Shown piece by piece: positions 7,020 through 12,449 of a stretch of DNA of 14,910 nucleotides. This stretch comes from G963674505 sp964575975 (GTDB lineage Bacteria > Desulfobacterota > Desulfobacteria > Desulfobacterales > SKZT01): the NCBI GenBank assembly GCA_964575975.1, contig CAZNTU010000136.1, positions 1-14,910 on the forward strand, in the 5' to 3' direction. Under the pieces are notes generated by a model. The model was not told where the DNA came from. It ran no database searches and saw only the letters and a list, made by a program, of their open reading frames with translations. Each line of letters starts with the position of its first letter. Position 1 is the first letter of the stretch. Made by a program: the position numbers and the translations under genes.

Positions 7020-7964
7020 TCAGGTTAGAACGGCGCCGGGGGGGATTTCGTTCCCCAACAGAAAATCTCTTATATGCAATCTCTTTCCAGATGCCCCTTG
7101 CAGTTCGATGATCGACAACGCCCCGCCTTCGCCCGTCGCTACGCGCAGCTCGTTTTCGAACCCTTGCAGAACGAGGCCGGGAGAAGCGCTTTTCACGCCT
7201 GCGGCGGGAGCCGCCTTGAAAATCTTGATGCGCTTGTCTTCCATAAACGTGAAGGCGCCGGGCCACGGGGTCATTCCTCTCACGAATCGCTCGATCTCTT
7301 CCGGAGACCGGCTCCAGTCGATTCGACCGTCGTCCTTTTCCAGCTTGGGGGCGAATGTCGCGCGAGAGTGGTCCTGGGGCAGCGGGACTACTTGGCCTTG
7401 CTCCAGCTTGTCCAAGGTTTCGACGAGGAGCTTCGCGCCTATGTCGGCCAGACGGTCGTGAAGCGTTCCCGACGTGTCTTCGGGTCCGATGGGGGTACTG
7501 GAGGCAAGGAGTATGTCGCCCGCGTCGAGTTTCTTCGCCATGTACATGGTCGTCACTCCGGTTTCCGTTTCGCCGTCCAGAATGGCCCGGTGAATCGGAG
7601 CGGCCCCCCGGTACTTGGGAAGAAGCGACGCGTGAACGTTGACGCCGCCATGGGGAGGAATGGAAAGAAGCCTGTCGGAAAAAATCTGGCCGAAAGCGAC
7701 GACCACCAGCACGTCCGGGGCTATCTCGGCAGTTTTTCGATAAAATTCCTCTTTGTTGATTTTTTCCGGCTGCAAGACGTCGAGGTTCAATTCCTCCGCG
7801 GCCACTTTCACCGGGGGAGACGACGGCTTTCTGCCGCGGCCTTTCGGCCGGTCCGGCTGGGTGACCACCGCGGCCACCTCCCGTCCGCTCTCCGCCAGGG
7901 CCTTCAACGAAGGGACCGCGAAATCCGGCGAACCGAAAAACATTGTACGAAATTTTTCGTTCAT
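7020..7964 (-). CDS. fmt: Methionyl-tRNA formyltransferase
   Basis: Transfers a formyl group from 10-formyltetrahydrofolate to Met-tRNA(fMet) for translation initiation. The 314-residue length is standard. The N-terminal domain begins with MFFGSPDFAVPSLKAL, has a QPDRPKGRGRK loop (36-46) and contains the catalytic trio Asn109 and His111 in NVHASLLPKYRGAAPIHRAI plus Asp147 in KLDAGDIL, matching the known Asn-His-Asp set. The C-terminal part (about 205-314) is the tRNA-contacting domain. Its ATG overlaps the def stop (ATGA, 7961-7964), so the two are translationally coupled. This pairing of formylation and deformylation enzymes is widely conserved. Confidence 0.97.
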   Translation of the reverse strand: MNEKFRTMFFGSPDFAVPSLKALAESGREVAAVVTQPDRPKGRGRKPSSPPVKVAAEELNLDVLQPEKINKEEFYRKTAEIAPDVLVVVAFGQIFSDRLLSIPPHGGVNVHASLLPKYRGAAPIHRAILDGETETGVTTMYMAKKLDAGDILLASSTPIGPEDTSGTLHDRLADIGAKLLVETLDKLEQGQVVPLPQDHSRATFAPKLEKDDGRIDWSRSPEEIERFVRGMTPWPGAFTFMEDKRIKIFKAAPAAGVKSASPGLVLQGFENELRVATGEGGALSIIELQGASGKRLHIRDFLLGNEIPPGAVLT

Positions 7965-8470
7965 GACGTTTTCATTTGCCTCTGCACGCGCCTTTTAAAA
8001 AGTTGTCGTTTCAGGGCGCTGATACGGTCTATGAACAACTTGCCTTCGAGATGGTCGATTTCGTGCTGCAAAACGATCGACAGAAGCCCGTCCGCCTCGA
8101 TTCGCTTCGGAGCGCCCTCCCTGTCGAATCCTTCCACCAGGACTCTTTCCGCCCTTCTGACGTCGGATCGGTAGCCGGGGATGCTCAGGCAGCCCTCGGC
8201 CTCGGAGATCGTCTCTCCCTCGCTCTCGAGGATCCTGGGATTGACCAGAACCTCCAGTTTGTGGCCGTTTTGAGGGTGAGCGATATCGTAAATCAGGAAA
8301 CTGCGCCCTTTTCCGACCTGGATTGCCGCAAGCCCGATTCCACTGGACGCGTACATGGTTTCGGCCATGGATTCGACGAATTCCTGGAACTCGCCGTCTA
8401 TGTTTTCAACCGGTTTCGTGGGTTTTTGCAAAAATTCGTCCGGGTATGTAACGATGTCGAGTCTAACCAC
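7961..8470 (-). CDS. def: Peptide deformylase
   Basis: Metalloenzyme that removes the N-formyl group from nascent proteins at the ribosome exit. All three signature motifs are present: motif 1 GIGLAAIQ (44-51), motif 2 EGCLS (92-96) with metal ligand Cys94, and motif 3 QHEIDH (135-140) with ligands His136 and His140 and catalytic Glu137. The 169-residue length is normal. Translation starts with GTG at 8468-8470, supported by AGAGAGG a few bases upstream; the resulting MVRLDIVTYPD is a typical PDF N-terminus. It follows the flippase-like gene after 36 bases and overlaps fmt by four. Confidence 0.97.
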   Translation of the reverse strand: MVRLDIVTYPDEFLQKPTKPVENIDGEFQEFVESMAETMYASSGIGLAAIQVGKGRSFLIYDIAHPQNGHKLEVLVNPRILESEGETISEAEGCLSIPGYRSDVRRAERVLVEGFDREGAPKRIEADGLLSIVLQHEIDHLEGKLFIDRISALKRQLFKRRVQRQMKTS

Positions 8471-8506
8471 GATTAAACCTCTCTTCCAGTTTCCATTCCG
8501 TATTTT

Positions 8507-9613
8507 TCAGACGGTTTCTTTTAAGTCATCGTCGTCGATATTGCAACGATCTTTTTGCCTTGCCACGATTTTGAAATCGACTCCCGTCAACCAGGCGGAT
8601 ACCAATCCGACCAGCACTACAGGAAAGATCTGGATCGCGTGGTTCGCCAGCGTGTAACCCGCCGCGTCCTTCTGGTCGATTCCGAAAAGGCTAAGAGCGA
8701 AAACCCCTCCGGCCTCCCAAAGCCCCCAGTAGCCGGGCGCGGAAGGAAGCGCTATGGCGAAGCAAATCAGAACCATGACCGCCGTCGTTTCCATCACGGT
8801 AAGATCGATCCCGGGACTTCCTTTCGCCACTATATAATAGGAGTAGATCGAAAACGCCCAAACCAACGACGAATATATCAAACAAACGATAATACGCCGG
8901 GGGGATTTCACAAGGGCGAAGCCGGAAGCGAGGTTTTCCATGAATCCGGATGTCGTCGTAGAAAGTTTTACGGCGAATTTTTCCTTTCGGGAAGGATGCA
9001 AAAAAAACAGAAGGCCTGGAATCCGGGCGATTATGCTTTCGGCGAGCTTTCTCGCCCGGGCCGAGGATATCAGGGCGATAGCCGCCGCTATCAGCGCCCC
9101 CAACGCGATCATGCCCTTGCCCACGTCGGCCAGGACGGAGCCGTCGATTCGATAGCCCATGAACCCGACCTCGCCTGCGGCCGACGGGTCGGTGTCGTGC
9201 AACGCGATTCCGAAGAGAAGGACAAGGCATAGAAGATCCAGGAGACGCTCTACTCCCACCGTGGCAAGCCCCGTAGAAAAGGGAACGCCGCTTTTGGCTT
9301 TCAGGATCAATGGCCGTCCGATTTCCCCTACGCGCCCCGGATACACGCAGTTGGCCATAAACCCGATCATCAAAGGATGGAACGCTTCGAAAAAAGTCAC
9401 TTCCTTGGCCGGGCCAAGGATGACTCTCCAGCGCAGTCCCCGAAACACGAAAGCCGCGACTATGGCGGCGGAGGCGGGTATGACGACGTAATAGTCGATC
9501 GATTTCAGATATCGGACCAGTTCCGAAAACGGAACGTTCCTGAACGCGAAATAAAGTGTGACGGCGGAAAACAGCGTTCCCGCCAAAAGGGAAAGGATGA
9601 GCTTCCTGTCCAT
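8507..9613 (-). CDS. Flippase-like integral membrane protein (UPF0104/TIGR00374, lysylphosphatidylglycerol synthase TM-region type)
   Basis: A polytopic inner-membrane protein of 368 residues with about eight hydrophobic segments, for example residues 5-24, 41-57, 122-138, 168-183, 243-263, 277-290 and 328-344. Conserved polar positions of the TIGR00374/AglD-like family are visible: RGLRWRVIL (58-66), GRVGEIGRPLIL (93-104), GVERLLDL (120-127) and the PSAPGYWGLWEAGG block (290-303). Related proteins include the membrane part of MprF and proposed lipid-linked sugar flippases, but the substrate of this member cannot be read from sequence. The soluble C-terminal aminoacyl-transferase domain of MprF is absent. 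The ATG is one base after the ribF stop, indicating coupled expression. The C-terminus ends in an acidic DDDD tail. Family confident, function unknown. Confidence 0.88.
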   Translation of the reverse strand: MDRKLILSLLAGTLFSAVTLYFAFRNVPFSELVRYLKSIDYYVVIPASAAIVAAFVFRGLRWRVILGPAKEVTFFEAFHPLMIGFMANCVYPGRVGEIGRPLILKAKSGVPFSTGLATVGVERLLDLLCLVLLFGIALHDTDPSAAGEVGFMGYRIDGSVLADVGKGMIALGALIAAAIALISSARARKLAESIIARIPGLLFFLHPSRKEKFAVKLSTTTSGFMENLASGFALVKSPRRIIVCLIYSSLVWAFSIYSYYIVAKGSPGIDLTVMETTAVMVLICFAIALPSAPGYWGLWEAGGVFALSLFGIDQKDAAGYTLANHAIQIFPVVLVGLVSAWLTGVDFKIVARQKDRCNIDDDDLKETV

Positions 9614-9614
9614 T

Positions 9615-10553
9615 TTAAAGAGAGAGAATCTCGCGGGCGGTTTCCACGTCCTTTTTAATCTGGTCGGACAATTCGGAAATCCCGGCGAATTTTTTCTCGT
9701 CCCTGATTCGGTTGATGAAATTCACCCTGATCTTCTGATTGTAGATGTTTTCGTTGAAATCCAGGATATGGACTTCGACCGTGAAAACATGGTCGTCGAA
9801 AGTAGGGCTGTACCCGATGTTGGCCACTCCCTTGAATTTGCGGCCGTCCTGGCTTTCGACCGTGACCGCGTAGACGCCCGTCTTGGGGCAAAGCTCGTCG
9901 TAGAGCTTGATGTTGGCGGTGGGAAACCCGAGAAGCTTGCCTCCCCGGTTGCGCCCGGACTCGACGATCCCCCGTATCTGATAATTGCGGCCAAGCAGTT
10001 TCCGGGCCTTTTCCATTTTTCCTTCGCGTACCAGGTCCCGTATCCTCGTGCTGCTGCTTCGGGCCTCCGCGGAACCGGCGCCTTTAATCCAATCCAAAAC
10101 GAAAACCTTGAAATCGAACTCCTCGCCCAGCTCTTGCAAGAGAGCGAGGTTGCCCTCCCGTTGTTTTCCGAACGTGTAATCCTTGCCGACAACGACCGCC
10201 TTCATGCCGACCCGGTCCACCAGAATGTCCTTGACGAATGAGCGCGCGGAAACGGAGGCGAACTCCTTGGTGAAGGGAATGCATATCAGGACGTCGAGCC
10301 CGGCCTTCTCGACCAGTTCCAGTTTCTGCTCGTAAAGAGTGATCAGGGGAGGGTACCCGTTCTTGGCGAGGACCCTGAGCGGGTGGGGTTCGAACGTGAT
10401 CGCCACGGAAACCCCCTCGATTTCCTCGGCCCTCTCGATTACCTGGTGAAAAAGAGCCTGGTGCCCGATATGAACCCCGTCGAAGTTGCCGATCGTGACG
10501 ACCGCGTTGTTGAAAGGCTCCGAAATCGCTTGGATATTTTCGATAAGTTCCAT
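9615..10553 (-). CDS. ribF: Bifunctional riboflavin kinase/FAD synthetase
   Basis: Makes FMN from riboflavin and then FAD from FMN, both using ATP, in the cytoplasm. The N-terminal FMN adenylyltransferase domain shows IGNFDGVHIGHQ (21-32), ITFEPHP (52-58), GKDYTFGKQREGN (123-135) and SSTRIRDLVREG (167-178). The C-terminal kinase domain (about 185-312) shows GRNRGGKLLGFPTANI (200-215), GVYAV, and VEVHILDF with the expected catalytic Glu260. With 312 residues it has the usual length. I start it at the ATG at 10553, giving MELIENIQAI. An upstream in-frame TTG at 10595 would add 14 residues that lie in the promoter region and are unlike the family. It is the first gene of the minus-strand operon. 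No FMN riboswitch-like leader is visible in the short upstream region. Confidence 0.95.
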   Translation of the reverse strand: MELIENIQAISEPFNNAVVTIGNFDGVHIGHQALFHQVIERAEEIEGVSVAITFEPHPLRVLAKNGYPPLITLYEQKLELVEKAGLDVLICIPFTKEFASVSARSFVKDILVDRVGMKAVVVGKDYTFGKQREGNLALLQELGEEFDFKVFVLDWIKGAGSAEARSSSTRIRDLVREGKMEKARKLLGRNYQIRGIVESGRNRGGKLLGFPTANIKLYDELCPKTGVYAVTVESQDGRKFKGVANIGYSPTFDDHVFTVEVHILDFNENIYNQKIRVNFINRIRDEKKFAGISELSDQIKKDVETAREILSL

Positions 10554-10579
10554 AATTTCCCGAACGTTGATAAATTGTC

Positions 10580-10608
10580 TTGACAAACAAACCAAAAACG
10601 TATAGATA
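10580..10608 (+). promoter_or_regulatory. Sigma70-type promoter for tRNA-Leu
   Basis: A perfect -35 TTGACA (10580-10585) is followed by a 17-base spacer and the -10 TAGATA (10603-10608). Transcription would begin near 10615, about 50 bases before the tRNA. The perfect -35 and ideal spacing, in an AT-rich gap directly upstream of a stable RNA gene, make this the best-supported promoter in the window. Confidence 0.75.
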
Positions 10609-10631
10609 CCTCATTTCGATTGAGAAATCAA
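10603..10631 (-). promoter_or_regulatory. Candidate promoter for the ribF operon, sharing the -10 with the tRNA promoter
   Basis: On the minus strand TTGATT (10631-10626) is followed by 17 bases and TATCTA (10608-10603), with a start expected near 10596, about 43 bases before the ribF ATG. The -10 is the reverse complement of the tRNA promoter's -10, so the two polymerases would compete for the same bases. The -10 matches the consensus only moderately, so this is tentative. Confidence 0.4.
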
Positions 10632-10635
10632 TCGA
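10616..10635 (+). repeat. Perfect 8-bp inverted repeat with GAAA loop in the tRNA leader
   Basis: TCGATTGA and TCAATCGA pair perfectly around GAAA. The repeat begins at about the predicted transcription start, so the tRNA-Leu precursor would open with this hairpin. Equally, it overlaps the -35 of the candidate ribF promoter and could be an operator. Confidence 0.5.
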
Positions 10636-10664
10636 TTTGATTTTCGAAAAATTCGGGAAAAAAT

Positions 10665-10751
10665 GCCGAAGTGGCGGAACTGGTAGACGCGCTAGGTTCA
10701 GGGTCTAGTCGGGGGTCCCCGGTGGGAGTTCGAGTCTCCCCTTCGGCACCA
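10665..10751 (+). tRNA. tRNA-Leu, anticodon CAG
   Basis: An 87-base class II tRNA. The acceptor stem GCCGAAG (10665-10671) pairs fully with CTTCGGC (10741-10747), followed by discriminator A and an encoded CCA (10749-10751). The D arm contains GGTAGAC, the anticodon loop reads TTCAGGG giving anticodon CAG (codon CUG), a long variable arm CGGGGGTCCCCG is present as expected for leucine, and the T arm holds GTTCGAGT closed by GGGAG/CTCCC. It reads rightwards, away from ribF, and has its own promoter and terminator. Confidence 0.97.
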
Positions 10752-10759
10752 CAATAAAC

Positions 10760-10805
10760 AAAGGGCTTGCGAGGTTTTGGACTGTTTCGCAAGCCCTTTT
10801 TGTTT
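10760..10805 (+). terminator. Rho-independent terminator after tRNA-Leu
   Basis: A perfect 13-bp stem, AAAGGGCTTGCGA (10760-10772) with TCGCAAGCCCTTT (10787-10799), encloses a 14-base loop and is followed by a T-rich tract TTTGTTTT. It starts nine bases after the tRNA's CCA. The symmetrical stem could also stop leftward transcription coming from the accessory region. Confidence 0.9.
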
Positions 10806-11036
10806 TGGAAAATATAAGCGCTTTATAAGCTTTTCGGAATGCGGACCTCCCTCTAAATCGCCTTTTTCAGGTACATCGTCAACCCTCGACTTATCGAATG
10901 CGAATTGCAGGGCTTCGGCTTCGTTTTATGAATTCTGCATAAATCGGAACCAACGACTCCTCAATTTGTGCCACTTTTAAAGGTCGTCTGAATTCCTGAA
11001 ACTCCTATGAAACTTTTTAAATCATTCGAAGATCGA
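10806..11036. other. Stretch without a recognisable gene, possible coding debris
   Basis: No frame gives a recognisable protein. On the minus strand a short open stretch, 10891-11004, reads EFQEFRRPLKVAQIEESLVP followed by IYAEFIKRSRSPAIRIR and stop. Its amino-acid mix looks protein-like, but it has no start and no family I know. It may be another fragment of the decayed genes on this side of the tRNA. Confidence 0.4.
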
Positions 11037-11038
11037 TT

Positions 11039-11439
11039 TTAAAAGCGCTTCCCTTGCTTCCGAATAAAATTGAATTCGATCCTGGTCGCAATGTCGTCGG
11101 ACAAGTCGAAAAGCCGGCGTCGCCAGGAGACCGGGGCCAGAAGGGAGGTCGCTCCCTTCTCCACGGCGATTTCGGCGACGGTCACCGCGTTGTGGACCGG
11201 CTCTATCGAACCTCCCCCGCGACGATCAACCCTCCCCGTACACTTTTCTTCAGCAGCGCCGTACACATGGCGACCAGAGCCGCTATTCCTATCTTGGCGC
11301 CGGATTTGGCCGCGTCGAAGGCCTGGAGCTGCACCGCGAATTCGTGGTGTCCGGGGTTCTTGTCGCCCACGAGCTGCACGGCCCGGGCGTAGAGGTTTTG
11401 CTCGGCGTAGCCGACGCTTTCCTTGTACAGGGAAAGTTT
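11039..11439 (-). pseudogene. Remnant of a Lon-related protease-like protein (BREX BrxL type), C-terminal domain
   Basis: Two minus-strand frames join into one domain. From 11439 the first frame reads KLSLYKESVGYAEQNLYARA, later AFDAAKSGAKIGIAALVAMC and then KKSVRGGLIVAGE, and stops at 11203-11205. The second frame takes over at about 11212 with GGSIEPVHNAVTVAEIAVEK, then GATSLLAPVSWRRRLFDLSD and DIATRIEFNF, to the end. In Lon-related BrxL proteins these segments are contiguous (GE-x-x-LGGSIEP), so roughly ten bases appear to be missing around 11212. A TGA lies just upstream (11443-11445) and nothing recognisable as the AAA+ part follows, so this is a truncated, frameshifted leftover of about 130 codons. 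BrxL proteins belong to BREX phage-defence loci; no other BREX gene is visible here. The BrxL subtype is recalled from family patterns and is less sure than the Lon-like fold. Confidence 0.6.
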
Positions 11440-11446
11440 CTGTCAC

Positions 11447-11836
11447 GAGATATGATCGATTTCAATTCAATTGGATGAATGCTCCGGAAAAAATTGCTGT
11501 TAGGCTCCTCCCCCGCTACTTGTCGTGCCGGACGACGAAAAAGATGTGGTTCAACAAGCACGTGGCACTGCGGGTTTTTCGGTACGGCTTTGCAGCCTGC
11601 CCGTTGTCCGAAGGATGCGACATCTCGGACGTCCAAGAATTGTTGGTACGCAAGGCTTGCAAGCAAGTCTGTAGCGTCGAAGTTTTTCTCGGGTCCGCCG
11701 TATGCAAACCATATTTGTGTTGACCTGTTTAAGCGTTATTCGTATTTTTAATTCAAGTTGGTTAAGGAACGACTGCGGTATATTTCGAAGTCGAGTTTTT
11801 ATCGGAAACAAATCCAAATAATTAATCGTGGGTAAA
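11447..11836. other. Stretch without a recognisable gene, left flank of the IS element
   Basis: Open frames exist on both strands in 11450-11720 (for instance a plus-strand frame beginning MNAPEKIAVRLLPRYL), but none resembles a known family and no ribosome binding site supports them. The last 130 bases are AT-rich. The missing downstream part of the KS-CLF synthase gene, which would be expected here if the IS had simply inserted into it, is not found. Confidence 0.5.
11720..11748 (+). promoter_or_regulatory. Possible sigma70-type promoter upstream of the IS element
   Basis: TTGACC (11720-11725), a 17-base spacer and TATTTT (11743-11748) in an AT-rich region. It would read into the IS200-type element about 190 bases downstream. 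No gene is known to start here, so it may be coincidental. Confidence 0.3.
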
Positions 11837-11837
11837 C

Positions 11838-11854
11838 CCCCGGCTCGGCCGGGG
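11838..11854 (+). repeat. Left-end hairpin of the IS element
   Basis: CCCCGGC (11838-11844) pairs with GCCGGGG (11848-11854) around TCG. Such a short GC-rich imperfect palindrome near the left end is the expected TnpA recognition structure of IS200/IS605 elements. It resembles the right-end hairpin in having a GGC-N3-GCC core. Confidence 0.65.
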
Positions 11855-11888
11855 AGACTCCCAGAGTTTGACATATGCGGGAAAATTA

Positions 11889-11939
11889 GAAAGCCTCCCG
11901 ATTGTGAACCGCTCAAAGCTCACGAAAAAGGAGGCTTTC
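11889..11939 (+). promoter_or_regulatory. Hairpin sequestering the transposase ribosome binding site
   Basis: GAAAGCCTCC (11889-11898) is a perfect 10-base complement of GGAGGCTTTC (11930-11939), which ends one base before the tnpA ATG and contains the Shine-Dalgarno GGAGG. In an mRNA the RBS would be locked in the stem. IS200 is known to limit its transposase by exactly this type of translation-blocking leader hairpin. The 31-base loop contains the 17-base segment complementary to the 3' end of the element. Confidence 0.8.
11903..11919 (+). repeat. 17-bp inverted repeat, left copy (in the leader loop)
   Basis: TGTGAACCGCTCAAAGC is the exact reverse complement of 12407-12423 near the right end. 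This copy sits in the loop of the RBS hairpin, unpaired in that structure and so available for pairing. Confidence 0.85.
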
Positions 11940-11940
11940 A

Positions 11941-12369
11941 ATGAACGACGTACAAAGCTTAAGCCATACGGCATGGGAATGCAAGTATCATATTGTCTGG
12001 ATTCCAAAATACCGCAAAAAGGAAATATACGGCACTCTGCGCCGATATCTCGGCGAAACTTTGAGGGAACTCGCTCTCCACAAGGAGTCCAAAGTTATAG
12101 AGGGGCACCTGATGCGGGACCACGTGCATATTCTCATGGCGATCCCGCCCAAGTAGGCGGTGGCTCAGGTTGTGGGCTACATGAAAGGAAAAAGCGCAAT
12201 CCATATCGCGCGGAACTATGCCGGATGCCGCCGGAATTTCACCGGCCAGAATTTCCGGGCAAGGGGCTATTTCGTATCGACGGTCGGACGGGACGAAGAG
12301 GCAATCAAAAAGTACATAAAAAAGCATGAAGAGAAAGACCGCAAGATAGACCAGCTCAAAATGTTTTAG
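11941..12369 (+). pseudogene. tnpA: IS200/IS605-family Y1 (HUH) transposase TnpA, interrupted by a TAG stop
   Basis: The single-strand transposase of IS200-type elements. It cuts and joins the element ends using a His-x-His metal site and one tyrosine. From ATG 11941 the frame reads WECKYHIVWIPKYRKKEIYG, DHVHIL with the HUH histidines 61 and 63, then IPPK followed by TAG at codon 72 (12154-12156). It continues in the same frame with AVAQVVGYMKGKSAIHIARN, FRARGYFVSTVGRDEEAIKK and the catalytic Tyr125 in KKYIKK, ending at 12369. Homologues have Tyr at the stop position, so one base change (TAC or TAT to TAG) explains it. The remaining 142 codons look intact, so the loss is recent or the codon is suppressed. 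The two halves separate the histidine pair from the tyrosine, so neither fragment should be active alone. Confidence 0.9.
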
Positions 12370-12375
12370 GACAGT

Positions 12376-12449
12376 CCGCCTTTAGGCGGCTCACGGTCTT
12401 ATTACCGCTTTGAGCGGTTCACAGTACAAGCCTCCGGCTATGCCGGAGG
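12376..12449 (+). repeat. Three consecutive hairpins at the IS right end
   Basis: CCGCC-TTTA-GGCGG (12376-12389), ACCGCT-TTG-AGCGGT (12404-12418) and CCTCCGGC-TAT-GCCGGAGG (12431-12449) follow each other after the tnpA stop. The last is the expected right-end recognition hairpin. The middle one includes part of the 17-base repeat complementary to the leader. The first may belong to a transcript 3' end, but no T-run follows it. Confidence 0.75.
12407..12423 (-). repeat. 17-bp inverted repeat, right copy (in the IS 3' region)
   Basis: GCTTTGAGCGGTTCACA on the plus strand is the exact reverse complement of 11903-11919. It lies after the tnpA stop, overlapping the second of the three right-end hairpins. 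Confidence 0.85.

Noticed and set aside
5549..7111. Long plus-strand open frame opposite rsmB
   Set aside because: Shadow of rsmB; composition rich in Gly, Arg, Phe and Val as expected for an antisense frame.
10554..10664. FMN riboswitch upstream of ribF
   Set aside because: The region is too short and lacks any of the conserved FMN-aptamer segments; it is filled by divergent promoter elements.
11516..11707. Small open frames on both strands left of the IS
   Set aside because: No ribosome binding site, no recognisable family and low-plausibility composition; recorded only as unassigned sequence.
12376..12449. CRISPR-like array from the repeated hairpins
   Set aside because: The three hairpins differ in sequence and are irregularly spaced; they are IS right-end structures, not repeated units with spacers.
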